From Rhinopithecus roxellana (lineage: Eukaryota; Chordata; Mammalia; Primates; Cercopithecidae), in the NCBI RefSeq assembly GCF_007565055.1, contig NC_044558.1:126902235-126966234 (forward strand): DNA of 64,000 bases, read 5' to 3'. Under the pieces are notes generated by a model that saw nothing but the letters and a program-made list of their open reading frames with translations, was not told the DNA's origin and searched no databases. Position 1 is the first letter of the stretch. Each line of letters starts with the position of its first letter. A program made the translations under genes and the position numbers. Below are positions 1-11,054 of this stretch, one piece after another.

Positions 1-589
1 CCCAGGAGAAAGTTATTCAAAACCAGTGTAAGTTTATAGTGTGTTTATTTTGGTAAATTTACAAAATCTTGAAATTTTATGTAATTTTATTTTTACTTTG
101 ATTATAAAGATAGGAGGGAGAAGTGTTTTGGTTATAAAGATAGTAGGGAGAAGTATTTAGCTATGTGAAACCAGTAAAACCTAGCTTTTTTTTTTTTTTC
201 TTTGAACTTTTTTTCTCTTCAGTGAAACTGAGGTGCTTTTTAAAAAGTTACGCTCTTAGGTTAATTTCAGAGGCTATGGTAACTTAAAAACAAAAATAAA
301 AAAAATTTTTAAACATAATTTTATTTTCATTCTTCCAACACAGTATCATGTAAAAATAGTTTAAAATATAGTTGAATGAATGAGTCATCCAAAAAATGTC
401 AAATGTCAACACTTGTTACTGAACGTGTATTTATGCTAAAAAAGTTAATGCCAAGGAAATAGAAGACAGTCTCAATTTCAAATAGTAAGTTAGCTTTTAA
501 ATGGAATTTTAATATTGAAAATGCCCGTGGAATTAGTTTACAAATTAATACCAGCTATTGAATCAGTTAATATATGAAAGTACTCTTGT

Positions 590-702
590 CCAGGCATGTG
601 TCTCACACCTGTGATCCCAGCACTTCGGGAGGCCGAGGAGGGCAAATCACATGAGGTCAGGAGTTTGAGACCAGCCTGAGCATGAGCCACCACACCTGGC
701 CT
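590..702. mobile_element. Alu foldback chimera
   Basis: 590-680 is the first 90 bases of a + Alu; it is joined without spacer to 681-702, the last 20 bases of an antisense Alu (ATGAGCCACCACACCTGGCC). Confidence 0.8.
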
Positions 703-749
703 AAATCTTAATATTACTACCTATATTTTGATGTTTGAGTAGTATCTTT

Positions 750-850
750 GAACTTTAGTTCCTCAACTACAAAACAGGTATTACTCTGAAGTGTTGTTTC
801 GTGGTTTAACTGAAATAATTTGTTAAAGAGTGCTGTGAACTGTTTTGAAG
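750..850 (+). mobile_element. MIR fragment
   Basis: CTCAACTACAAAACAGGTAT followed by AACTGAAATAATTTGTTAAA, the MIR 3' half. Confidence 0.55.
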
Positions 851-894
851 AATCCATCCACGTTGCTTGAATGTGTGCATCTTTTCTGTTGTAG

Positions 895-1000
895 AATGGT
901 ATTTTGGAGGGCAGGGACATTTTTGCTTTTTTAGGATCTTTGTAAGTACCTAACATAATATCTTGGGTGTGGTGAATACTCCATTAATTACTAGCATTAA
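895..1000 (+). mobile_element. L2-like fragment
   Basis: GGAGGGCAGGGACATTTTTG plus CCTAACATAATATCTTGGG fit the L2 3' end. Weak. Confidence 0.45.
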
Positions 1001-1023
1001 ATTGAAAATACCAACAGTAGTAT

Positions 1024-1145
1024 GTATGTATGCATTTATTTATTTATTTTGAGACAGAGTCTTGCTCTGTCACCCAGGCTGGAGTGCAGTGGCGCGATCT
1101 CAGCTCACTGCAACCTCTGCCTCGCAAGTGGCACAGGCACCTGGC
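1024..1145 (-). mobile_element. Internally deleted Alu with intact TSDs
   Basis: TTTGAGACAGAGTC...CTGCCTCGC is joined to GGCACAGGCACCTGGCC. TSD CCAACAGTAGTAT at 1011-1023 and 1146-1158. Confidence 0.9.
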
Positions 1146-1159
1146 CCAACAGTAGTATT

Positions 1160-1255
1160 TAACGTCTTGCTACTTCAGGTCTCTTGTCTGTGAAAGGGGG
1201 ACAATAATGGTTCCTATCCTGTATGATTGCTATGTGAATTACTTGTAGAGTATTT
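1160..1255 (+). mobile_element. MIR fragment
   Basis: TCTTGTCTGTGAAAGGGGGA CAATAATGGTTCC is the MIR core 3' side. Confidence 0.6.
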
Positions 1256-1257
1256 GG

Positions 1258-1860
1258 TACACATTTATTAAGTGTTTACTATGTGATGGGTATATCCTAT
1301 AGATGTATATGGAATCCCTGTTATGTGACAGGTGCTTTATTTGTTTTGATACAGGGTCTCACTCTGTCACCCAGGCTAGAGTGCAGTGATGCGATCTTGG
1401 CTCACTGCAGCCTCTGCCTCCCGGGTTCAAGCAGTTCTCCTGCCTCAGTCTCCTGAGTAGCTGGATTACAGGCACATGCCACTATGCCCTGCTCATTTTT
1501 TTTTTTTTTTTTGTATTTTTAGTAGAGAGGGTTTCACCATGTTGGCCAGGCTGATCTCGAACTCTTGACCTCAAATAATCCGCTTGCCTCGGCCTCCCAA
1601 AGTGCTGGGATTACAGGCGTGAGCCACTGTGCCCGGCTTCATGCCAGATACTCTTCTAGATGCTGGGGATGCAGCAGGGTATAAAACAAAGCCCTTACCT
1701 CATGAGTGGCAGAGAGAATCACTGCACAAATGAATTGATAATAACTAGTAACGTCTATTATTATGAAGTGCTATACGATCTGGAATGCCCAAAAGTACTA
1801 TATCAATCAGGTGTTAGATGTATGACAAGAGTCTGCAAATGAGTGTTGCAGAAATTTGCA
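1258..1860 (+). mobile_element. L2-like LINE fragment interrupted by an Alu
   Basis: TTATTAAGTGTTTACTATGT before and GATGCTGGGGATGCAGCAGG after the Alu at 1340-1637 are typical L2 3'-region phrases. Confidence 0.6.
1340..1637 (-). mobile_element. AluS
   Basis: Complete antisense Alu, GATACAGGGTCTC to GTGCCCGGC, with an 18-T middle run. Confidence 0.9.
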
Positions 1861-1956
1861 AAAGGATATGGTAGACTAAAATATTTGATTACAGCATGTA
1901 CATTTTAATCAGTTTTCTGTGACTGTTCTGTGGTGGGCCTAAAAGCCTTCATTTTA

Positions 1957-2052
1957 AATTGTTTTTAATATGTACGTGCAGCTAGTTATAAAAAAAGATA
2001 ACTAGCTTTTTTTTAGGCAATAACTAGCTGCACGTACATATTAAAAACAATT
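1957..2052. repeat. Perfect 33-bp inverted repeat with 30-nt loop
   Basis: Arms 1957-1989 and 2020-2052 are exact reverse complements (core TACGTGCAGCTAGTTAT / ATAACTAGCTGCACGTA). The loop itself carries a third partial copy, ATAACTAGC at 1998-2006, and a TTTTAGGC that complements GCCTAAAA at 1938-1945. It directly adjoins the U6 pseudogene. Confidence 0.95.
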
Positions 2053-2054
2053 AG

Positions 2055-2161
2055 AAAATAAATTGAATGCTTCATGAATTTGCATGTCATCCTTGTGCAG
2101 GGCCATGCTAATTTTCTGTGTATTGTTCCAAGTTTATCATATATGCTGCTGAAATGAGCAT
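2055..2161 (-). pseudogene. U6 snRNA pseudogene (RNU6-type)
   Basis: The complement follows U6 from its 5' end (GCTCATTTCAGCAGC) through TTGGAACAATACACAG and TTAGCATGGCCCTGCACAAG to the 3' end near 2055. About 15% of bases differ, including the loop of the 5' stem, and no U6 distal/proximal promoter elements or clean T-terminator are evident, so it is a retroposed, inactive copy. Its 3' side abuts a perfect inverted repeat (1957-2052). Confidence 0.92.
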
Positions 2162-2443
2162 GCCTGTTATCTATTGGTAAAAAGTTTTGGAATAAGTTTT
2201 CAAGTAATGACAATGCATAGCGGTGGTCTAATCCATGATTAATTTATTTTTATGATGAATAGTTTGCATTTGTGAAAGTAATAATTATATTGGTCTTAAA
2301 AGCTAAGACCCATTGCACCCCATTTAGTGATAAGAAACGTGATGGTATCTCCTCGGATATTTAGTGTTTAAAGAGCAGGCTAAAGAGATTATTGTATTCT
2401 GTTTTTTTCTGTAAATTGTGACATGGTGCATTCAAATTAGAAC

Positions 2444-2966
2444 TGGAGACAGGTATGGTTACTCACACCTGTCATCCCTGCACTTTGGAAGGCTAAGGTG
2501 GGAGGATCCCTTGAGCCTAGGAGTTCGAGACCAGCCAGGACAACGTAACAAGATCCCATCTACAGGCTGGGCATGGTGGCTCATGCCTGTAATCCCAGCA
2601 CTTTGGGAGGCCGAGGCAGGCGGATCACGAGGTCAGGAGATCAAGACCATCCTGGCTAACACGGTGAAACCCCGTCTCTACTAAAAATACAGAAAAAAAT
2701 TAGCCGGGCATGGTGGCAGGCATCTGTAGTCCCAGCTACTTGGGAGGCTGAGGCAGGAGAATGGCGTGAACCCAGAAGGCGGAGCTGGCAGTGAGTGAGC
2801 GGAGTTCGCACCACTGCACTTCAGCCTGGGTGAGAGAGCGAGACTCCGTCCCAGCTACTTGAAAGGCTGAGGCAGGAGGATCACTTGGGCCCAGGAGTCT
2901 GAGGCTGCAGAGAGCTATGATCGTGCCACTGTAGTCAAACCTGGGTGACAGAGAGCAAGACTCTCT
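2444..2966 (+). mobile_element. Old Alu with a nested AluY
   Basis: Outer diverged AluJ/S halves 2444-2564 and 2851-2966 surround an AluY at 2565-2850 (GGCTGGGCATGGTGGCTCAT...GACTCCGTC) that lacks its own A-tail. Confidence 0.85.
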
Positions 2967-3329
2967 CATGCACACACACAAATAACAAACAAGCAAAAAA
3001 CAAAGTAGAGTTGGAACGTGTTGTATAGTCAGTGACTAAGGATTTTGTGTGGGAAGGGGGACAGATTTTAGGCTTGGGTAAATGATGAAGAGAGAGTTCT
3101 AGAAAGCCTAACTGAAACATATAGGCAGGAATGAGCATAGCATGTTCAGGAGAATAAAAATTCTTTTTATTCTCTTCACTTTCTGGCTGTATAACTCCTT
3201 AGTTCACATTCAAGTCTTACCTCGAACAGGCTGGTTCCTTGTTAGACATATTGTCAGCATTCCGAGTTCTTTATTACCCTCACCCCAGTATGGGTAATTG
3301 TTTACCATTTATCTCCGCTGCTGGGTTGT

Positions 3330-3415
3330 GTGCTCCCTGAGAAGAGAAACCATGTCTGTCTTGATTGACACTTTATCTGTAGCACCTGGCTATGTAAATG
3401 TTATTTATTTCTGAA
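3330..3415 (+). mobile_element. L2-like fragment
   Basis: GTGCTCCCTGAGAAGAGAAA and GTAGCACCTGGCTATG resemble the L2 3' end. Weak. Confidence 0.4.
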
Positions 3416-3509
3416 TACGTTTTCTTGAGGATTTAATTTGAACAATAGTTTGCATCGTTTTTCCAGACACAACTGTCACTAGAATAACTAAAGGAACATT
3501 GAGTAGTGA

Positions 3510-3610
3510 AAGAGCATGGATGTAATCAACTTCTCAGAAGTTGCTTCTTTATCTGTAAAATAGGAGTAGTGCTAGGATTGAGTGAGATGACATGCAAAGG
3601 GGTTATGTAT
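3510..3610 (+). mobile_element. MIR fragment
   Basis: CTTTATCTGTAAAATAGGAG followed by TGAGTGAGATGACATG. Confidence 0.6.
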
Positions 3611-3654
3611 TTACTTCATAGAGTCATTTATATCCCCATTTCTCATGCAGAGAA

Positions 3655-3805
3655 GGTGCAGTGGAAAGAATACTCCAGCTGAGGATACGTGATCAGTATT
3701 GTAGTCTTGACTTTATTGCCGTCAGGAAATGTGGCAAATCATTCATTTCTGTGAAGCTCAGATTGATTCTTTTTCTTAAAAATGAGGGTTTTTGACAAAA
3801 TAGTA
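3655..3805 (+). mobile_element. MIR element
   Basis: From GTGCAGTGGAAAGAATACTC through TGTGGCAAATCATTCATTTC to CTTAAAAATGAGGG; follows the tRNA-derived MIR order. Confidence 0.65.
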
Positions 3806-3999
3806 TAAAGTAATTTGGAGCTCAAATGCGAGGGTACTGCTGTAGAGTTGGCAAGTACTTTAAATACAGTTAAACAAATGGGTAATGTATTATCTTCTTT
3901 AGACAAACTCGGAATATTGCCGTGTGTGGCTTTGTTATATCCAAGTTCTCAAGGATATTTTAGGTAGGTTCTTTTGGGTTTAAAAGTCACCATATTTCT

Positions 4000-4123
4000 T
4001 TAAAAAAATTTTTTTTTATTTTTGAAAATAGAAATTAGGTCTTGCTATGTTGCCAAGACTGGTTTTCAACTCCTTGGCCTCCCAAAGTGCTGGGATTACA
4101 GGTGTGAGCTACTCTTCTTGGCC
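4000..4123 (-). mobile_element. Alu monomer-like copy
   Basis: About 115 bp ending CTCTTCTTGGCC; TSD about AAAGTCACCATATTTCT (3983-3999) / GAAGTCATCATATTTCT (4125-4141). Confidence 0.85.
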
Positions 4124-4222
4124 AGAAGTCATCATATTTCTACTTCATATTTATGGTGTTGTTTTGAAATATGCATTTGTGTTTATTTCCTCTAGGCTAT
4201 AACATTTTAAAAGTAAAGATCT

Positions 4223-4414
4223 GGCCGGACATGGTGGCTCACACCCATAGTAAAAATACAAAAATTAGGCGCATGCCTGTAATCCCAGCTACTCGGGGGG
4301 CTGAGGCAGGAGAATAGCTTGAACCTGGGAGGTGGAGGTTGCAATGATCTGAGATCATGCCATTGCGCTCCAGCCTGGGAAACAGAGCAAGACTCCCATC
4401 TCAAAAAAAAAAAG
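4223..4414 (+). mobile_element. Internally deleted Alu with TSDs
   Basis: The left arm is cut after GGTGGCTCACACCCATAG and joined to TAAAAATACAAAAATTAGGC. TSD AAAGTAAAGAT at 4210-4220 and 4415-4425. Confidence 0.9.
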
Positions 4415-4589
4415 AAAGTAAAGATGAGGTCTCATTTATACTTGCAGAACTTGCATTCTGCACTCACTTAGTATGTTGTTGCCTGTATTCATTCTCAGTA
4501 ATTGGTTGAATTCAACTGAATGTGGAAATACCTGATTGCATATTTCTCAGTTTCATTAGTGTGGCTGATGAAAGAAAAAGAGAACAGTT

Positions 4590-4894
4590 GTTTTTGTTTT
4601 GTTTGTACTTCGAGACAGGGTCTTGCTCTGTCACTCATGCTGGAGTGCAGTGGTACCATCACAGCTCGCTGCAGCCTTAAACTCCTGGACCCAAGTGACT
4701 CTCCTGCCTCAGCCTTCCGGATAGCTGGAGCTACAGGCATGCACTACCATGCCCAGCTAATTTTTTCATTTTATGTACAGATGGGGGTCTCCCTGTGTTG
4801 CCCAGGCTGGTCTCGAACCCCTGAGCTCAAGCAGTCCTCCCACCTTGGCCTCCCAAAGTGCAGGGATTACAGATGTGAGCCACCACACCTAGCC
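4590..4894 (-). mobile_element. AluJ
   Basis: CGAGACAGGGTCTTGC to CACACCTAGCC; diverged full-length copy. Confidence 0.88.
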
Positions 4895-6471
4895 ATCACT
4901 ACTTTTCATAAATATTTTTTAAAGTACAAAGAGTAGATGAATTGGCCATAGTTTTTTTTAGTGTTTTAAATTAATCTTGGAAATTGTTATTTCAACATGT
5001 GTTTTGAGGTGTTGAGTCAAGAATGACAGTAGTCATTCTTGTCAGAAATGTATACTGAAATTATCTGATTTTTTCCTCAGAATTTCCTTAGTAAATTTCT
5101 TTTTATGATTTAATACTAATTAAACCTTCAGATGTAATTGCTTCTTTATTAAATGGGTGTTCTTCATAGTGGATTCTTTTTTTAAACATACCATCTTTGT
5201 GTATATACATTTCTCTGGAAATGTTTATAAAAAGGTAAAGATAACTTCCTTAGTGTAATTGTGTTGAAGTGGAATGTTTCTAGTGTTTGTGAAGATATCA
5301 ATGGCTGGCTGATACTTTAAGCTGGATGAAAAATGTGGGTGAAGTAATCTTAAAGGGTGATAGATTTGATAGGAGAAATTTAAAGTAATGTGCTCAGTGC
5401 ATAGTGTGATAAAAGAATGTAGCCTACTTGTTTTCCATAGACGATATTTCATCATTGTTGCATAAAGTCCCTTTTGGCCAATTTAATGAATGCTGCTGGG
5501 TCTTCGGGAAAAAAAAATCGTTTGTCTTTAACCAGAGAAATAATTGTGGGGATAGAAAGTAGTCTTTTTCTTGATGATAAAAATTCATTCTAGCTTTTTA
5601 AATTATAGTGATAATAGCTTGTAATAATAGTGATAATATCTTGGTTTTGGCTAATGATTTTTAGTGTGGTTCCAGTTAATTTTTTTTTGAATTATTTTAG
5701 CGTGACAAAGCCATATATTTTACTTGCCTTAAAAAATACTACTTAAGTTTTTCACTAAAAATGATGAGCATTTACTGTGTGCAAGGCGCTAAGTTTGGGA
5801 GTTTACTCTGAATAGAAGTTTATAGGTGACAGTACAAATTAACTGGATCATATGGGAACAGAATTCCTTCCACCTTAGATGAATAGGAAGGGCCTTAGGG
5901 AAATTTGACTTATTTGTAACACACACATGAAACACATGTAATAAAATAGGCACTTGTCTTTACTTTTTTTTCCTAATTGAGTTTATAGACCAAAAAGCCT
6001 GCAGCACCACCGCAGTTTTGAAAGCAAAATCAGGTGGCCTTATAGAATCTGTTGTGTCTAAATTCCTTAATCCTGTTTAAGACCAGTTTTATAATTTGCT
6101 CTTTGTCCTTCGTAAATAGAAAAAGTGACTACCCCATTGCCTTGGGAAGGAATGTTTGGAGTTGGATTTGATGTTGTCATTGTTAGGCTCAAATCTGTTT
6201 CAGTGGCCTAAGTTCTAAATTTGGGACAATTTCTTTGCACCCTCAGTATTGCTTTCTATGACTGACCTTGAATTTTTATGAAGCTAATTGACTTGTAGGA
6301 ATCAAAATTTAATAGTTTATCTTGTTAGTAAAACTATCTGCCTGAATGGGTCAAATTTTATGTAGATGTTAAATATCTCTTTTGTGTTATGCACTATGAA
6401 TATACAAAACCAAAGAACTTTTGCTTGTGTGCTACACTAGATGAAAGTTTTGCATACTAGATGAAAATGTC

Positions 6472-6590
6472 AGCCTGGCACGGTGACTCATGCCTGTAAT
6501 CTCAGCATTTTGGGAGGCTGAGGAGGGAGGATAGCTTCAACCCAGGAGTTTGAGACCGGCGTAAGCAACATAGTGAGATCCCATCTCTAC

Positions 6591-6623
<33 letters not shown>

Positions 6624-6786
6624 AAACAGCCAGATGTAGTGGTGCATACTTGTAGTCCCAGCTACTCAGGTGGGAGGATCACTTGAACCTGGGAAGTTGA
6701 GGCTACAGTAAACTATGATTGTGCCACTGTACTCCTGCCTGAGTGACAGAGTGAGACACTGTCTCAAAAAAAAAAAAAGAAAAAAT
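6472..6786 (+). mobile_element. AluJ
   Basis: GCCTGGCACGGTGACTCATG to CTGTCTCAAAAAAAA, with a long middle A-run. Confidence 0.88.
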
Positions 6787-7040
6787 ATGTCGTTTTTTTA
6801 AGTTGCACTAAAGAAGTATTAGTGCCATTTTGATGTATACTGTAGGCTGTATTTCAGTTATTTCTTAAATCAATTCAAGTTTCTCCTTTGAATGTATAGT
6901 AGTAGTATGACAGTTTTTTTGGCATTACTGTTTTGCGCTTGTTTGACTATGGGCAAATCTTAGTTTATCTGAAAGAAAAGGATATGAATAACAGTTTATT
7001 AGAGTTGTAAGCTTTACAGAGTTCATACACATCAAACATT

Positions 7041-7570
7041 GTTCCAGTTATTTCGGCGCTCTGGCAGCCCTTTTCCAACATTTAGTGGTTTAAAACTACA
7101 GCATTTATTTTACTTACGAATCAGTGATTTGGGCCGGGTTCTGCAGGGTCAGCTTATTTCTGCTCTACTAGGTATCAGCTTGTGGAAGCAGCTTAAAGAC
7201 TAGGGACTGGAATCAGAATGCCCACTGACTTATGTCATGTATCTGTCACATGTCTGGTGCCTGGGCTGGGAAGACTCAAAACAGCTGGGACTCAGAACAG
7301 CTGGGGCTTCTCAGGCATCCCTCTCTAGCTCTGTGTATGTTCTTCACGGGATCTCTTCAACTTTGCAGCTTCAGGGGAGCCAGATTTCTTAAATGGTAGT
7401 TGAGGACCCCCAAACTGAGTGTTCCAAGAGCGAGCCAGGCTGAAACTGTATTCCCTTTTATGACTTAGCCTTGGAAGTCTGGCAACATGACTTCTGCAGA
7501 AGTCTTAGGCCTCATCAAATTCAAGGGGAGGTAATACAGACCACACCTATTAGTGCTGTGTAATAAGAAG
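7041..7570. repeat. Possible ancient repeat, family not assigned
   Basis: TTTAGTGGTTTAAAACTACA followed by ATTTATTTTACTTACGAATC and a GC-richer body is the style of a common eutherian interspersed repeat, but I cannot name it. Confidence 0.35.
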
Positions 7571-7610
7571 AGGAATAAGGATGGGGTCTTTCAAAAGTGA
7601 CCATCTTTTA

Positions 7611-7790
7611 ATTTTTTTCTATTTTTGAGAAACAAGGTCTCGCTTGCTGGGTTGACCAGGCTGGAGTGCAGTGGCTATTCATAGGCACAATCATGGCATA
7701 CTGCAATGTTGAGCTCTGATACTCAAGCCGTCCTACCACCTTAGCCTCCTGAGTAGCTGGGACTACAGTTGTGCATCACTGCACCTGGCC
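7611..7790 (-). mobile_element. Alu monomer-like copy
   Basis: About 180 bp with GAGTGCAGTGGCTATTCATA; lies between two copies of AAAAGTG(A/G)CCATCTTTT. Confidence 0.82.
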
Positions 7791-7810
7791 TAAAAGTGGC
7801 CATCTTTTAT

Positions 7811-8209
7811 TTTATTTCTATTTATTTATTTTTGAGGTAGATTCTTGCTCTGTCATCCAGATGGGAGTGCAGTGGCACAATCTTGGTTCACTGCACCTCC
7901 ACCTCCTGGGTTTAAGTGATCCTCCCGCCTCAGCCTCCTTAGTAGCTGGGATTACAGGTATGCACCACCACACCCAGCTAATTTTTGTATTTTTAGTAGA
8001 GGTAGGGTTTCACCATGTTGGCCAGGCTGGTCTCGAACTCCTGATCTCAGGTGATCCGCCCACCTCAGACTCCCAAAGTGCTGGAATTTTATTGAGATGG
8101 AGTTTCACCGTATTACCCAGACTGGTCTTGAACTCCTGAGTTCAAGTGGTGTGTCTGCCTCGACCTCCCAAAGTGCTGGGATTACAGGCAAGAGTCACTG
8201 CTCCTGGCC
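7811..8209 (-). mobile_element. Alu with partly repeated head region
   Basis: A full antisense Alu to about 8093 is followed by a second left-arm piece 8094-8209 (TTTATTGAGATGGAGTTTCA...CTCCTGGCC). Confidence 0.8.
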
Positions 8210-8242
8210 AAAAGTGACCATCTTTAAAAAAATACAATCTGA

Positions 8243-8538
8243 GGCCAGGCGTGGTGGCTCACGCCCGTAATCCCAGCACTTTGGGAGGTCGAGATGGGCG
8301 GATCACGAGGTCAGGAGATCGAGACCATTGTGGCTAACACGGTGAAACCCCGTCTGTACTAAAAATACAAAAAATTAGCCGGGAGTGGTGGCGGGCGCCT
8401 GTAGTCCCAGCTACTCAGGAGGCTGAGGCAGGAGAATGGTGTGAACCCGGGAGGTGGAGCTTGCAGTGAGCCGAGATTGTGCCACTGCACTCCAGCCTGG
8501 GTGACAGAGCAAGACTCTGTCTCAAAAAAAAAAAAAAA
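8243..8538 (+). mobile_element. AluY
   Basis: Full-length; TSD ACAATCTGA at 8234-8242 and 8539-8547. Confidence 0.93.
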
Positions 8539-8614
8539 ACAATCTGACACAAGCACATAGAACAATGCAAGATATATAGCAAATGCTCAGTGTTAGCTGT
8601 TAATATAAAAAGTG

Positions 8615-8928
8615 GGCCGGGCGCGGTGGCTCAAGCCTGTAATCCCAGCACTTTGGGAGGCCGAGGCGGGCGGATCACAGGGTCAGGAGATCGAGACCAT
8701 CCTGGCTAACACGGTGAAACCCCGTCTCTACTAAAAAATACAAAAAACTAGCCGGGCGAGGTGGCGTGCGCCTGTAGTCCCAGCTACTCGGGAGGCTGAG
8801 GCAGGAGAATGGCGTGAACCCAGGAGGTGGAGCTTGCAGTGAGCTGAGATCCGGCCACTGCACTCCAGCCTGGGTGACAGAGCGAGACTCCGTCTCAAAA
8901 TAAAATAAAATAAAATAAAATAAATAAA
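8615..8928 (+). mobile_element. AluYR-like
   Basis: GGCGGTGGCTCAAGCCTG-type head, GCGAGGTGGCGTGC and GAGATCCGGCCACTGC; tail (AAAAT)n; TSD ATAAAAAGTGG. Confidence 0.93.
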
Positions 8929-9523
8929 AAGTGGAAGCACGATTTAGAGTGCCTTTTGCTATTTTATATAGTAGGTTACATAATTGCTTTTTCTCCTTAA
9001 TAGTCATAACCTGTAACAGGCAAGGTTGTTCATGGTTTTTTCTTTCTTTTTTTTTTTATTGTTGTCGTTCATGGTCTTCTTGAAGTACATGTTTGTTTCA
9101 TTTGGTTGTTTTAGCTTTTAATCCCTTTGTCAGCCTAGAATAAATACTAGGGCAAATACTTATAATCTGTTTCAATGAATGGAGATGAGAAATGGTAATT
9201 CAAGTAAAGAATTTTTACTCTTAGAATTGTGCATTAGGTGTGCAATTTCAGAGTTCTTAAGATATAGGGGATTCTTAAATGTTTTTGCAATGTTTTGAAT
9301 TTTACCCTTTAAAAAATTGATTATAAGGGTGGGAGAGACATAGTGTGATCTTTCTAGTATAAGTGGCAGTTTTATAGATGAAAGGAATATTACCTGTTAG
9401 CTGAATGATAGTTTACCTGTTAATATGATTAGATTAGGATTTCCTTTGTGTTGTTGTAATGTTTACCTAGTTGGATAAATAGGCTTTGAAAAACTCTATA
9501 GACTTAACGTTCCTTCTTAAAAG

Positions 9524-9647
9524 TTTTTTTGTAGAGATGAGGGTCTTGTCATGTTGCCCAGTCTGGTCTCGAACTCGTGGCCTCAAGCAGTCCTCTCACC
9601 TTGGCCTCCCAACGTGTTGGGATTATAGGCATGAGCCACTGTGCCTG

Positions 9648-9650
<3 letters not shown>
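9524..9650 (-). mobile_element. Alu left monomer (FLAM-like)
   Basis: TTTGTAGAGATGAGGGTCTT to CCACTGTGCCTGATC. Confidence 0.78.
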
Positions 9651-10041
<391 letters not shown>

Positions 10042-10119
10042 CACATGAATTTAAATTTGAAGTGGATGTTTGTGGATGATACATGTTTATGTCAGTTTTA
10101 GCGTCCAATTTCTTTCTTT

Positions 10120-10276
10120 GTTTTTTGAGACAGTCTTGCTCTGTCACCAGGGATGGAGTGCGGTGGAGGTGGGATCACAGCTCACTGCAAACTGCACCTC
10201 CATGGCTCCAGTGATTTACCCCACCTCGGCCTCCCAAAGTGCTGGGATTACAGGCTTGATCCACCGTGCCTGGCCC
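10120..10276 (-). mobile_element. Alu, internally deleted
   Basis: GAGACAGTCTTGCTCTGTCA to CCACCGTGCCTGGCC, about 155 bp. Confidence 0.82.
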
Positions 10277-10376
10277 CCAATTTGTATTTTTATTCTGTTT
10301 TGGCTGCTTGGTCTTGCAAATCTGATTTGGAGATGTGGACAGTCTCCATGTCTCCATGTGTACCTTAGTTTGTTCT

Positions 10377-10502
10377 TTTTTAAGTACAGGGATGGGGTCT
10401 CGCCATGTTGCCAGGCTGATCTCCAATTCCTGAGCTCAAAACGTTTGCCGCCTCTGCCTCTCAAAGTGCTGGGATTAACAGGTGCGAGCAACTGCGCTGA
10501 CC
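10377..10502 (-). mobile_element. Alu left monomer
   Basis: GGATGGGGTCTCGCCATGTT to CAACTGCGCTGACC. Confidence 0.8.
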
Positions 10503-10986
10503 ACATTAGTTCTACTGATTTAGGAACAGGGATTAGTAGTAAGGACATTTTATTTGGAAGACAACATTGCTTAATGACTTTAATTGTTTTTACTTCCCGT
10601 CACAAATGCAAAAATGGTTAGAACCTCACACTGAGACTCTTAATACTGTTTTATGTCAAATTGTAATTGTTACCCCACACACACACTTGGCTAGACCCGT
10701 AAGTGAAGGGACGATTCACAAAGTAATTGTGGGGAAAGGCCTTTAATTGGTTAAGGTATAAGGTATATGATTTGCAGGCATGATTTTATGTGAATGAAGA
10801 TGTGAAGGCGTAAATCAGGGTGGTAGAAACACCAGTGCAGCAGAGCCGTAGCCTTTTTATTCAGTGATGTATTTGTAGAAAATTCTGAAATTCGTAGATT
10901 TTAGTTTTTTTGAATGTCAATAAATTATGCTTGATTTCAGGTTATACACTCTCAATCCTTCAAGTCCTTGTCCTCTACCTTCCTTT

Positions 10987-11054
10987 AAAGTTAGACATTT
11001 CAGTGTTTGCTTTGGCGGCACGTATGCTAAAAAAATAAAGTTGGACATTTCAGT
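10987..11054. repeat. 18-bp TSD pair around U6 fragment
   Basis: AAAGTTAGACATTTCAGT (10987-11004) and AAAGTTGGACATTTCAGT (11037-11054). Confidence 0.9.
11003..11036 (+). pseudogene. U6 snRNA 5'-end fragment, retroposed
   Basis: About 31 nt resemble the first bases of U6 (GTGTTTGCTTTGGCGGCAC, then CGTATGCTAAAA; about six substitutions), followed by an A-rich end. The insert lies between 18-bp direct repeats at 10987-11004 and 11037-11054 differing by one base, the mark of L1-driven insertion. Only the 5' stem-loop region of U6 is present. Confidence 0.82.

Noticed and set aside
2055..2161. Functional U6 gene
   Set aside because: Too many substitutions, no recognisable PSE/TATA upstream and no T-terminator at the right place.
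10070..10621. 183-codon frame
   Set aside because: Built of two antisense Alu pieces plus intron; typical Alu-derived translation.
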